Below are positions 33,545 through 44,997 of a DNA stretch of 64,000 nucleotides, in pieces. Made by a program: the position numbers and the translations under genes. Source of the DNA: Trachythela sp. YZ-2020 (taxonomy: Eukaryota > Cnidaria > Anthozoa > Malacalcyonacea > Clavulariidae); assembly GCA_016169945.1 (NCBI GenBank), contig JADLSH010000257.1, positions 535,001 through 599,000 on the forward strand, given 5' to 3'. How positions within the stretch are numbered: position 1 is the stretch's first letter; every line of letters begins with the position of its first letter. The notes beneath the pieces were generated by a model. It was not told the origin of the DNA and made no database searches. It was given only the letters and a program-made list of their open reading frames with translations.

Positions 33545-34710
33545 GTTAATTGTTGTATCTACAACACGCAAAGTTCGTCGACTTTAATCGTCACAAAAAC
33601 CCGTTTTAAGGCCGATCTTTCACCATCACTATTTGCCCAGTATTACTTTCCCATGTGAAACTGTCTCCTTTCTTGTAACTTCTTTGATTTCTACGCCGAG
33701 AGGCACAGTACGGCGATTTATTCCAAAATTTTCACGTGAATATGCTCACTCATGGCTGACAACAACATACACACGCGAACAGTTTTTTCGCCGAGAAACG
33801 CCCGAAATCAAACCAAATCGGTGACTTTTAACAATATACAAACTCCTTTACATATTTCCAATTAAACTTCAATAATTCCATCGCCCAACACAGCGCAAAT
33901 TGAAAATATATCCTCATACTGCACTGCTTGTACGACGGCCATCGCTGGTCCCTCCAATATGGCCGCCAAATCTAAAACTGGCTTCAATTTTCATAGGTAT
34001 AGAAGCCAGGGGCGCCGGAAGGTAGCTGAAGCGGCGGGGGCAGCCCCATGAAAAGGGCACGAGCGCCAAAGGCGCGAGAAATTTGTAGGGGTCCGGGGGT
34101 ATCCTCCCCCGGAAAATTTTTAAATCTACGCTCTCTGAAATGCCATTTCCTGCATTTTGAGTGGAGATTTTATATATTCTGAATATTATAAAACGCAATA
34201 TAAAATACACAAAAGGATGAAAGTCTACACATTTTTAAGACTATACACATATATAGTCCAGATTTCCAGTTCGTATATTCATATAATTATATTCAATATA
34301 GTCACAAGAAGCTAAAATGCGCTAAAATCACAATAACACACAGGAATTAGATAAGGGAAGTGCGTTATTGTGGAGCTTAACTGCGCTAATCGACCACGGA
34401 AAACTAGGCGTGAGGAAACCAGAAAAATCTAGATAAATTATCAAAAAGATAACTAGTCAATTAACGTAATCTGGTTAAACTGCACGGTCATAATCCTTAT
34501 TAAACCTATGAGGGCTAGTCCGGTCACAGTAATAATAATTTATTCATTACAATGCACTTTATTGTTAAGAAAAGGGGCAACCGGTTGCCCCCGCGTGCCC
34601 CCGTACTATAAGGGCAGCGGGGGCAGCTGCCCCCGCTGCCCCGTGGCTCCGGCGCCCCTGATAGAAGCTCGATCCAGGTACTATATTTTCAGATCAGTGT
34701 CTCTTCCTTA
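33545..34710 (-). repeat. Right arm of the large inverted repeat, split by a MITE
   Basis: Inverse copy of 31570-32065. The outer part of the arm resumes after 34660 with GCTCGATCCAGGTACTATAT, exactly where the left arm predicts. The 654 bp between are a later insertion. Confidence 0.85.
34007..34660 (+). mobile_element. Non-autonomous hAT element, 654 bp, perfect 8 bp TSD
   Basis: Terminal inverted repeats CAGGGGCGCCGGA and TCCGGCGCCCCTG are flanked by ATAGAAGC on both sides (33999-34006 and 34661-34668). An 8 bp duplication and CAGGGGCG ends are the hallmarks of hAT elements. The subterminal regions are GC-rich (GGGGGCAGCCCC, GGGGCAGCTGCCCCCGCTGC). The interior is AT-rich and carries the same core (GAAATGCCATTTCCTGC) as the dispersed repeats at 4.2, 37.6 and 53.4 kb. 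It encodes no transposase. Confidence 0.93.
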
Positions 34711-35635
34711 TAATCAGCGGAAGTTCCCCACTCTTCCTTCTACAACTTCATGTTAGGAACACATAATAGTTTATAATGTCGGAAACCTCTGCGGAGGAGA
34801 GAGTAATATAACAATGCCACGTTTTCTTCTCGTTTCAGTCGTTTTGCATTCTTTCTTCCCCACGTATTCTTGCCCAGCTCTTCAAATAAAATAGGGATAT
34901 CAAAGTCTGCAGACGCAGTATACTTTAACGAAAGGTACTCTGCGTAATTCGAAACTCATCGTTACTAGCTTGACTCGCCCATCCTCACTAAAGTCTGTAG
35001 GTTGTCTAGCGCTCTTCGTTAGCGAATTTCGTCGCGCGAAACGACATTTTTATTGTTAAAAGAATTGATTAGATATCTAATTCCCTAGAGCTCACAAGAC
35101 AAAATAACATAGTTTGTTCACTCTGCAAAATTCGCAGGCGAAAAACCAAATTAGCATACCCCTACTCGACCTAATGACAAAATTATGCTAATTCGGAACA
35201 AAACAACTCGTTGTATCGTAATTCTAACACTCTTGTTCTATTTCGAATATAACGAAAATCTCCTAGTATTCTAGTTGAAATAATACCAGCATATCCATCT
35301 TTGATAAAATATTAAAAACACTTCGACAATCATGAACTAAATTCGTTATTTACTTTATGTAATAACTATTACAAAGTTAACTATAGTTATTGCGAAAGTT
35401 AAACAATCAGAATCGCCTATTTCAGATTTAACTACAAAACGGGTAGTTAAAAAGCAATTAGTAGTTTTATACAACCAGACCCTGCACGTGATCAAATATG
35501 CACACAATATTGGATAATTTGTCTAATGAATATCAAGGTGTTTAAGTGTTTAAGTTTATACTCCCGTTGTATTTTCTTGTAGTTTGGAATTATTAATAAC
35601 CTATTGATTGAAAATGTCCCATCTACTTTACTTAT
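34711..35635. other. Non-coding
   Basis: No gene or clear repeat. It forms the 3' flank of the minus-strand J-domain pseudogene. Confidence 0.5.
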
Positions 35636-37514
35636 TTACTTACTATAATCTTCCATGGTTGGTATGGAAAGATTCTTCCTACTCCCTTTTACTTTTATTT
35701 TCTTTACGTCACTATTTAATTTAAACAATATGTCATGCACAATTATTTTCGAGACCCCAGGTATTTCCGAAATATACTTGATTGTTGCCGGTTTACATTC
35801 GTCTTCCTTCTCACTTTCTTCCCGAGATATATTGATTAATTCATCATTTTCTGCTTTATTATACTTGTAGCGTTACTTGGTTGATCGATTTTCTGCGGTG
35901 ACTGATCCATTTCTGATTTGTCGGTTTGGCCACAAATCGAAGGGGTAACATCAAACCCGATCTTACCCCCTACACCAGCAGATAAGGTATTACCGCTCTC
36001 TCTCTCTCCCTTCTTGTTTACATTTCCTGATCCTCTAATTCTTCATTGGCCGTATAATCGTTTTCGGAAACTATTTTGGATTGCTAATGGTATTGTGGTA
36101 TCTTATCAAATATCAATTGCTGCATTTCAGATCTCTGCATGTGATTGATGAATTATTTTTGGTGGGTCATCATCTTTCAGTGTTCCCTTGGTAATCACGT
36201 GTCCTGCTTGATGAGCTGTATTTTATTGCGTTCATTTTCGTTTTCGATATTCGTCTCAACACGTTCCTAACGAGTGCGTTTGGATGATTTATCGTACTTA
36301 TTATTTGGCTCAAATGAGGCTGATGAATCACCACTTTGTTCGTTAATCAATGATCCGCTCTGTTTGTTATTGGAATTAGAAACATAGTTAGGTTTGTATG
36401 CGTCTTCATTCTGTTTCACATTAAGTTCGGCTTTTGCCAGAGAGACAACAGAAGCAGACCCTCCATCGATAACAGTTTTTGTAGCACTCTCTGTCACGCC
36501 TTTCCCCCCGCTTGCAACGTGTTTCATTGGATGTTGGTTTTCCATTTTATTATTTAAACGCTCTTCGACAAACTGGGTTGTCGTGTCCATTATCGCTTTT
36601 GTTCCGGATTCAGCAAATCCACGGGATACATTTAAAGCTAGCTCACCAGCAACACCTTTTCCCCCCCTCTGTATAGCAAGCTGTTTTCTAAAGTCTACCT
36701 CAAAACTCTTGAACGCTGCCGCCGAAGCTTGATGACTGACAACATTTTGCGTCACCAGGCCTCCAATTGCTCCTGCTGTTGCACCGATCACACCTCCAGA
36801 TACGGCACGACAAATCACCTGCTTCGCAGTAACATCATCTCCATTCACAAACTTTCTCGTGGCTTCTGAGGCTAGAGCTGATGTCATTCCTCCAACAGCG
36901 CCTGTTACTGAACCCATTCCAACATAACTACGCATGGTGACGACTGCTGACTGCAGTGCGGCATTACAGCCGGGATAGCACCACCGACAAACCCTATTGC
37001 AGCCTTGGATAACAATGCCTTCGAGTCGCACTCATTCACAACAGAGTCTTTATTCAATTCGAGCTCTAGAGATTGCAGTCCAGCTGCTGTTAATCCCGCT
37101 CCTAATATTGAACCTGCCGGCCCAGTGGATAAGGACAAAGCAATCCCGGAAATAGCGACACCGAATGTTATAGCAATCTTGGTAAGCTTGCGCCAGTATG
37201 CTCGATTTTGTTCGTCCCTAAAGCACTCGGGCCAGAGAATTGCCCTATAGGGTCCAATGGACAACCATCCTTTATCGTAATCAGCCTCTTTATGATAAAG
37301 GGAGCGCCTTTCATCATCGAGCAAAATCTCTCTCGCCACAATAATCTACTTGGCAATCTCATCATCACCAAGCATTTTGTCAGGATGCCAAATTAACATT
37401 TTTTGACTTAACCCTTTCTCAACAGATTTCCATCTTGCTTACTTCTTTCATGTCTAATCCTGAAAGATCATACATGTTTAGTTGCCCAGCGGTTTCTTCT
37501 AACTCTTTCTCCAT
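35636..37514 (-). pseudogene. J-domain / glycine-rich membrane protein gene, broken
   Basis: An apparently intronless minus-strand gene of about 600 codons. From 37514: MEKELEE, YDLSGLDMKEVSKME (J-domain helix I), a frame change, LIWHPDKMLGDDEIAK (the HPDK that stimulates Hsp70), an in-frame TAG near 37352, REILLDDERRSLYHKEADYD (helices III/IV), WLSIGPYRAILWPE, then alternating hydrophobic glycine/alanine helices (FGVAISGIALSLS, VTGAVGGMTSAL, GVIGATAGAIGGLV), consistent with a glycine-zipper membrane region. A second frame change is near 36970. A charged, low-complexity stretch ends at a stop at 36267, but the sequence remains codon-like to 35636, with a C-terminal YISEIPGVSKIIVHD and GSRKNLSIPT. 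HPDK shows it derives from a DnaJ-type co-chaperone. I know similar multi-copy proteins from cnidarians, by memory only. At least four breaks make it non-functional. Confidence 0.75.
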
Positions 37515-38770
37515 GTTAATTTTTCGAAGGCATATTGTAATGTTGAAATTTCCATGAAATTCTCCCCACAGAATGCAGGAAATGCGATTTCAGAGATACT
37601 AGATTTCAACCCCACCTACGACCCCCTACGTTGGTAGAGCCACATTATAAGCCCCTCCAATAATAGATATCTTCCGCTCCCTCCCGCGCGAGGGAATTCG
37701 CGGCCCATTGCCTGTTCCACCGCCAAGATGGGCAGTTCTAAATTTTTCTTAGGATGACCTCTGGTGGTTACACAGAATATGTACCGTTGTCAATTTAAAG
37801 ATGCTGGGCTTTAATATTGGTATAACATTACAAACGCGCACACACGGCAAGCTATCACATACACATGCACTTACAAAACATATAGAAATAAATTAAGGTC
37901 ATTTCTAGTTTTTCAGCTCAGCTCTGCTCTGCGCTCGTCCCTAGAACAACACTTTCCGGGTATTTAAATGGCATCGTAAACTGCCTAATATCGCAGATTT
38001 TGCCTCATAATAATCTTCCTTCAATACTCAACCAGTCAATATCTTACGAGTTCAGTGACCCCACTAGTTTTTTGTACTTTTATAGGAACATACGAGTGAG
38101 TTTTCACATTAGACAGTGGTTGGTGCAAACACTGCAAACCGACCTGTACTTAGTATGACATGTTGAACTAATAATGAAAACATATACAGTCCTCCTCATA
38201 GCTGAAAATTTCACATTCCGTTTAATTAAAATACTAGAAATATATTAAGCAAAAGCCCCTCGCTCGCCCACAAAATATTTTATCAAGACAATTAAACTGA
38301 CCATTTGTAGGTCTGTTGGATTTCAATATTCATGCAGATGCGTATATTTTAACGCAGAAGCTGCAGCAGATGAACCCCATGGTGATGAGGGGACCATTCA
38401 GCTGTGTAGAATGTGGCAGGTGGAGTCAATGCGAGCTTGGGAAAGTTGTTATAATTACATTAGGTGGGGTAATCCCATGCAGTACGTGTAGAGTCTGTTT
38501 CCTTCTGTTAACCCAAAACATTATCTTCTAGCCAATTAACCAAAGTTCATTGGTGGCAGGGCTGGCCTCCTTGATGACATTTTGCTATATCTGTGCTTAT
38601 AATTATATAGAACCTATCTCGGAATATCGTCCGATAGAAGTTTACAATAATTGACAAAAAATCGTACTTTATGTCACGGAAATTTATACCCTGGTCTTTG
38701 CCGGCGACGTACGCACAAGCATTAGAAAATGCTGTCAAGTAATGAAGCATGCGACACAAACTTCGAGCAA
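37515..38770. other. Non-coding with one repeat core
   Basis: The dispersed repeat core (GAAATGCGATTTCAGAGATACT reversed in part) lies at 37565-37640. A lone GLLDFNIHADA-type frame near 38318 hints at a LINE endonuclease remnant, but nothing extends it. No gene. Confidence 0.45.
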
Positions 38771-41506
38771 AGCTCTAAGCATAATATCTTGGACAGCACA
38801 AAAGAAAGTTCAGAAGAAAATTCTGTCTGCTTTGACCGTTGTGTTCGTTACCCTTAGAAGGAAAATTTATGTTGTGTTTCCTTGTTTATACTAGCGCCTC
38901 CAGAGCAAGTTAAACCCAGTTAGGCAGCCTGTTTCTTTCGGCTGATAGTTTTTTGCTTCTCATCTGTGCAAACGACGTTTGGAGATTTTTGCCTGGGCAA
39001 ACAATTTTTTAAAGGATATTTCATCCCCTCTCCAAAAAAATGATGGCACGTCCCTTAGAACTGGGAATTAACATAAAATACTCTCTAAATTCAAAGTTGA
39101 AATAATATAGTATCGAGTTGCAATAGGTGTTCTCTGATCCAGCTGTAACTGGGATAAGGGTACCAAAACCGGGGGGGAAATGGGTGAAGCTTGTAATTCA
39201 GACCTGGCTTCTTTGTTGCACTTCAAAACCGATTGCAGCTTTCTTAGACAAGTATTCGTAAACAGTAAATATAACAAAGAAGCTATTACAGGATATTTGA
39301 TGCAATATTGTTAATATATTTGTATTGTATCGAACCGTACCGTATTGCGTTTCGTTGCGTTGCGTTGTGTTGCAATACAGTGCAGTTTAGTGCGGTGCAG
39401 TGGTGTAACAGGGACTACCCATTTGAAGTCTGCACTGGTCGATATTGCGACGTCTGTAAAGTCTGGGAAAGAGAGGGATTATCAATTTATTAATAGTTTA
39501 TAAATTAATACAACTGTCATTCATAACTGCTTTCGTATTACTGACAAAACCAAAGTTAACAAAGCCACTTATTACCAAAATTGTAAACAAAGACTAAGTT
39601 TCATAGCTCACGCAAGTATAATAGAAACCTATAAAACATTAACTCGCGTAGTTGGTCCTGTGCGCTAAATATTTTTCTGTCCTATTTATTACGTTATCTT
39701 CGTCAAATCATAAGCGTGGTGTAACAACAACCACGCTGATCGATATTGCGACGTCTGAAAACTCTGAGGAAAGAAAGTGCTTACCCATTTCTCAAAATTA
39801 TATAAATTAAAGTATGACAACAGTCATTCATAAGTCGTTTCGTATTACTGTCAAAGCCAAAGTTAACGAAGCTTTAGACTATTCGTTAAGTCGTCAATTT
39901 GGAAAATGCAGAGAATTGAAATACAACTAAAGCAGTTAAAAAATATGAATATATTCTCGATGCATTTTACTAACTGAGCTTACCTTTCGCCGGTGGTAAT
40001 CATATCTTGCCATCAACCACGGATATCAAATGACAGGGCGCAGTATCGACCACAACTGCGTTAAATAGGTTTATCATATGTTGAACGGAAGTTTGTTTTC
40101 GGCGAATTCTATTTCAGGCAGGAAACAGGAGGCTTCTTGGAATTACATACTATAATTTTAAATCACTGTTATCGTTTTATTTGCTCCGAATTTATCTAGT
40201 TCATCACGGAAAATCCAAAGGCAAATTTGTTGTGCTTTGACTTTATCGTCCTAAGCCTTACGGGAAAATTCATGTTTTGTTTTCTCCCTAAAGCTTGCGT
40301 CGCTATAGCAAGTTAACTCCAGGCTTTAGTACAGGAAATAAGCATAAACATTTATTTAACAATAAAGTTGAAATGTAATCTATCGAGTTGCAAATGTCTA
40401 TACCCTGATCGTAGTGATCGAGCTAACCAACCTGGAGTTAGAGCAATATAACCGACGGAAGAATGTAGAGAAATACAACTACAAGATTCAATAATGGTGT
40501 ATATATTCTCTATCGATTTTAAGTAACTGTGCTTACCTTTCGCTGGTGGTAAAGACTTCAATGTATACACATTATACAAGAATTGCTATAGAATGCCATC
40601 ATATATCGACCACCACTGTGTTGAATAGGTCAATTATATACTGCACGAAAGTTTGTTTTCCCCGAATTCTATTTCAAACAGGAAACTGGAGGCTTCTTGG
40701 AACTATAGAGAGTGTATAATAAAATGGTAATCCTAATTTAGTGTAAATGTGATTTTTTTATATTTGTAAAGATTGGGGTTTTAACTTTTGATTGACAGCT
40801 TTGTGTACCATTCCAGAGTAAAAATGACCAAATACGAGCCGGTTAAAATTGCCTGTCGAAAATACATTTATTCACCACCCTGCAATGTTAAAACAGTACA
40901 TAACAAAAGAAAAAGCAATTAATCACTAATGTGTCTTGCGAAAGTGACAACGTTTATGAAAAATTATCTAATTATGTTGGGGCTTCATAAATTATAATTC
41001 GTGAATTTTAGATTCAGATGGGATGTATTTTCAGTAGTTTTGCACCTAATTCCCCAACGGTGGAAAAATGTAATATTGCGTCGCTATAGCTAGTGAAATC
41101 TAGGCTTTGCCTTTAGTACTGGGATTAGAACTATAAGCATGAATATTATGTACTATTTACAACATGAGCGGCCGTGTTGTATCGGATATACATATCCTTC
41201 AGTCTTCACGCTAATGATTTCTCGTGTTTTCTTCATGAATTATTAATGAGTTTTACAAATAAAAATACAGTATAGAGTTGCAAAAAGTCTACCCTGGTCC
41301 CTGAACTACAATCAGTTACATAATTATTGGACCGATTACCCTGAAAAGGGAAAATTCCCCCTTTTCAATGTTGTTAGTTTAACATGCATTTTCTATGTTA
41401 CATGCTATTGTCTTGTATTAGGCTGCCGATGCTTTTTCTAGCAGATAAAGAAACATTGAAACGGGGGGAGGGGGTGGGGGTATAACAGTGAATTTTGCAC
41501 AATTAT
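38771..41506. repeat. Degenerate tandem units, roughly 1 kb, at least three
   Basis: Several blocks recur in order. GACGTCTG, CATTCATAA, TTTCGTATTACTG and AAAGTTAAC occur at 39440-39565 and 39740-39870. A block with CTTACCTTTCGC, TCGACCAC, AAGTTTGTTTTC and GAATTCTATTTCA is at 39975-40150 and 40530-40720. The ATCGAGTTGCAA block is at 39110, 40380 and 41270. The GCGTCGCTATAGC...AGTAC block is at 40300 and 41080. Each unit keeps a possible minus-strand donor (GCGAAAG/GTAAGC), so it may derive from the 5' part of a gene. Confidence 0.7.
41307..41506 (+). repeat. Truncated copy of the 46259-46513 element
   Basis: It matches 46259-46457 closely, in the same orientation, from CAATCAG(T/G)(T/G)AC to GTGAATTTTGCACAATT, and then stops abruptly where the helicase relic begins. 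Confidence 0.88.
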
Positions 41507-41509
41507 TAC

Positions 41510-42425
41510 ACGTCTTGGAAGTATGTAACCAAAGAGAATAGGCACTCAGTTGTAAGTGAAGGACATCCTGATTTAAACGACAGCGAAGGACCGTCGACAT
41601 CGAAAGCGCATAATATGGCAAATCGTAATCGGAGAATCAAACGAGGTTGCAAAAGGCAGTTTGTAGAACAGGACACTGACACTTTAGAACAAAGTGACGG
41701 CGAAATCCAGACGAAAGCGAATCGAAAAAATGCGGGAAAAAGCGAAAGCGTTTGAGTGCATACGAAGTTTCCGAAATAATTTTGAGCAAAAGCCTTCGAA
41801 ATCGAACGGAACTTTTAGCCTTTTCTAACCAGCAAAGAGAGGAAGGGAAGACCGATTTGGCCGAGTTTATTGTAAATCGAGGTAAAAAGGTGGTTAATGA
41901 GGTCATTTCCACTGCTTGGGAGATGGAATCGGCGCAGAGGACACAAGAAAGATCGAGAAAGTAAAACCCGCATTGAACTGCTTCACGATGCTTATCAACA
42001 TGAATGCACATGCAATACTGACCGTGAATGGCATTACTGCGCGTTACAACTGTTAGCAATAACAACATTTCTGTTGACAATTTTGCTAACTGCGTCAAAG
42101 AGCTGTTGAGGAAAGGCCATGGGAAGTTCTGGAATGTTATGTTGACTGGCCCGGTTAACTGTGGTAAAACATTCTTGCTCAATCCGCTCAACAAGGTATT
42201 TAATACTTTCACTAATCCGGCATCCACAAGCTTCGCATGGGTAGGAGCTGAGAAAGCAGAGGTCGTTTTCTTAAACGATTTTCGTTGATCGCCGCAGATA
42301 ATCGCGTGGCATGATCTACTCCTAATGCTCGAGGATCAGTTGGTCCATTTACCTGCGCCGAAGTGTCACTTTGCCCACGACATTGTGTTCGACAAGGACA
42401 CGCCAATTTTCGGCACAAGTAAACA
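41510..42425 (+). pseudogene. SF3-like P-loop helicase relic
   Basis: The plus strand is codon-like through three frames. The parts are: a charged, low-complexity N-terminal segment at 41510-41755; a helical segment from 41750 with YEVSEIILSKSLRNRTELLA; a cysteine-containing block near 41990 (HECTCNTDREWHYCALQLL); then, from about 42060, LTGPVNCGKTFLLNPL (Walker A, GxxxxGKT), AEVVFLNDF (acidic Walker B-like strand), a stop in place of one codon, WHDLLLMLEDQLVHLPAPK, and DTPIFGTSK (a motif C/sensor-like strand with a polar residue). The spacing of A, B and C over about 110 residues fits superfamily 3 helicases or a related AAA-like replication ATPase. Multiple frame changes and stops show it is dead. 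Origin (DNA virus-like insertion or replicative mobile element) cannot be decided here. It is bounded on the right by iteron-like repeats. Confidence 0.55.
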
Positions 42426-42775
42426 CTACAATGTCTAATTTTACAAACAAAATGTGAATTCCCTATTTGTTGACAAGTAATTATCATGCGGGAAGGTCTA
42501 AATAGCACAAGTAACCGCACGTCTCCACAAGTAACCATCTTTAAGCATTCAAATAAGATGTATAATGTGTAGTTATTTTGGACAAATATAACTGTCTAAT
42601 GTTACACACAAATTGTGAATTCGCTATTTGTTGACGAATAATCATCATCCCAGTGTAAATAGCGCAAGTTACCACAAGTAACCACAAGTAATTATCAGTA
42701 AGCATATATAAATAAGTATATCATATATTGTTATTTAATTAAATGGTTACTTGTGGTTACTTGTGGTTACTTGTG
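42426..42775. repeat. Iteron-like repeats beside the helicase relic
   Basis: The word CACAAGTAACC occurs at 42506, 42526 and 42673, with a variant at 42416 and one at 42683. Its complement GGTTACTTGTG occurs three times with a 10 bp period at 42745, 42755 and 42765. A longer block (GTCTAAT-TTACA-ACAAA-TGTGAATTC-CTATTTGTTGAC) is directly repeated at about 42433 and 42594. The result is direct and inverted short repeats within 350 bp. Confidence 0.85.
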
Positions 42776-42813
42776 CAAACAGTCTGTTATTTTTAGTGTG
42801 TATATATAATGTG

Positions 42814-42820
<7 letters not shown>

Positions 42821-42844
<24 letters not shown>

Positions 42845-44780
42845 AATATTTTCGCCCAAAATATTACATTTACAAGGAATAGATATATATAAGAAATGGG
42901 CTAGGAGCCTACTAGAAACCACATGGCTTTTTTTTAGGCCCTAGGTTAATTATTTAAGCTATATCAATAAATATAAGCTCGTGTCAGTTCGAGTGTTTTT
43001 CAGAGAATTAGTAGGAAAAGAAGTATTATATAATATATATGAATATATATAATTATATTTACAAAAACATGTTATATTGTTAAATCTAGTTGTAAAAAGT
43101 ACTTTTTAATTATTGATTTGAAGGAAGCATAAGACCTAGGTTCTTTATTTTTTGTGGGAAGATTATTCCACACATCTATGCCTTTATTGGCAAGAGTATG
43201 TTTGGTATAGTTTGTTCTATTACTCCTTTTGTGTAGCAACGAAGAATTTCTTGTGTTATGATTATGAATTTGCTTATTTGTCAAAAAATAGTTTATGAAT
43301 AATTCTGGTAGATTATGTAGATGAAAATACCGGAACATGAATATACTCGTTAAATAATAATTTATTTTATATAAATTGAGAATTTGTAAGTCATTAAAAA
43401 TTGGTTCTGAATGATCAAAATAAGATTTGAAAGTCATTAATCTGACAATCTTTTTTGAATATTCACTAACTTTTGAAAACGTGATTTATAGGTGTTACCC
43501 CAGAGTAAATTACCATAAGTTAGATATGGATAGACCAAAGCATAATATATTAGCTTTAAGGAATTTAGGTTTGTGAAATGTCGAATCCTGGAAATAATTG
43601 CCGCACATTTGATAATTTTTTTCGTAATCAAATCCAAGTGATTACTCCATGTCAGAAATTGGTCAAGAACAATTCCTAGAAATGTGATGTTTGTGACTTG
43701 TCTTATATTGTTATTATTGATTGAAATGTTTATTGAACCATTAACTTTCTTATTTTTGATCTAAAAAGAATAAATTTTGTTTTTTCAGTGTTTATAGATA
43801 GCTTATTGGCATTCAACCAATCTGTAATTTCATTCATTTCATTTTGAATAATTTCATTCAACTTTTTAAGACAAGTATGACTATAGAGAATGTTTGTATC
43901 ATCAGCAAATAAAACAATGGAAATCAGTTCACTGCAGTGTTGAATATCATTTATGTATAAAATAAATAATAAAGGACCCAACACTGATCCTGTGGGATAC
44001 CGCTTAAAATAGTCATTTCCTCTGATTGTACTCCATTATATTTGACTATTTGTTTTCTATTGTGTAAGTAATTTTCAAACCATTCTTTGGCCACCCTGAT
44101 ACCATAATGTTCCAATTTCTTAATCAGAATCTTGTGATCAATTGTATCAAATGCCTTTGACAAATCAAGAAAAATACCAATTGAGTATTTTCCTTCGTCA
44201 ATTGCTTTGGTAATTTTATCGGTAAAGTCAATTAATGCATGTTCTGTCGATCTATTTTTCCTAAACCCATATTGATGTTTTGATAATATTTTGTTTTTAT
44301 CAATAAATTTTGATAGTCGATTAGTCATAAGTCTTTCCAGCAATTTAGAAAAACAAACAAGAACTGATATTGGTCGGTAATTTTCAAATTTCATTGCGTC
44401 ATTAGCCTTAAAAATTGGTGTAATCAATGCAACTTTGAGATTATCTGGGATAATTCCAGTTGAGAATGATAGGTTGAATATATGTGTTAATGGTTTAGAT
44501 ATTTCTTTAGCTATTAATTTTGCAATGTTTGAACTAATTCCATCATATCCACAACTTTTGTTTGACTTTATATTTATCAGTTCTGCTTCAAGTTCATTTT
44601 CTGTGATAGGATTAAGAAAGAAACTGGATTGATAACTACCTTTGAGATATTTTTCAAAATTATTATTGTCATTGTGCTTAATCTTATTGGCCAAATTAGG
44701 TCCAACATTAATAAAGTATTCATTGAAATTGTTAGCTATTGTTTTCGGGTCATCTATTATATTTGACGAGTTTATAATCT
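42821..44780 (-). mobile_element. 5'-truncated LINE (CR1/L2-like) with poly(A) tail
   Basis: The minus strand carries a reverse transcriptase: ANNFNEYFINVGPNLA, NPITENELEAELINIKSNKS, CGYDGIS, LITPIFKAND, NYRPISVLV, YGFRKNRSTEHALIDF, FLDLSKAFDTIDH, then, after a frame change, GPLLFILYIND and ISIVLFADDT (the catalytic FADD). The thumb and C-terminal part follow in two more frames, ending RNSSLLHKR, GIDVWNNLPTKNKE, FKSIIKKYF and a stop at 43072. A 3' untranslated region and a 24-base T run on the plus strand (poly(A) on the element strand) close it. The endonuclease and ORF1 are missing. There are three frame changes. Truncation with a poly(A) tail is the signature of target-primed reverse transcription. 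Confidence 0.9.
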
Positions 44781-44997
44781 GTATATAAGCATAATATAGT
44801 ATAATACGCAATAAACACAACAATTTTGTTTGCATTAGCCTCGGCTAAGATTATGTAATACGACACCAATGTATTAGTTAGACAAATTTGCGAGATTTAA
44901 AAAAATATTTTGCCATATGCATATGCATGTATTCAGTAAATATATTATACAACAATAAAATAAAATAAGTATGATAGCCTAAGTCTATAATCAACAA

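Noticed and set aside
38318..38350. DFNIHADA frame resembling a retrotransposon endonuclease
   Set aside because: Only about eight residues fit, and no neighbouring endonuclease or RT motif is present.
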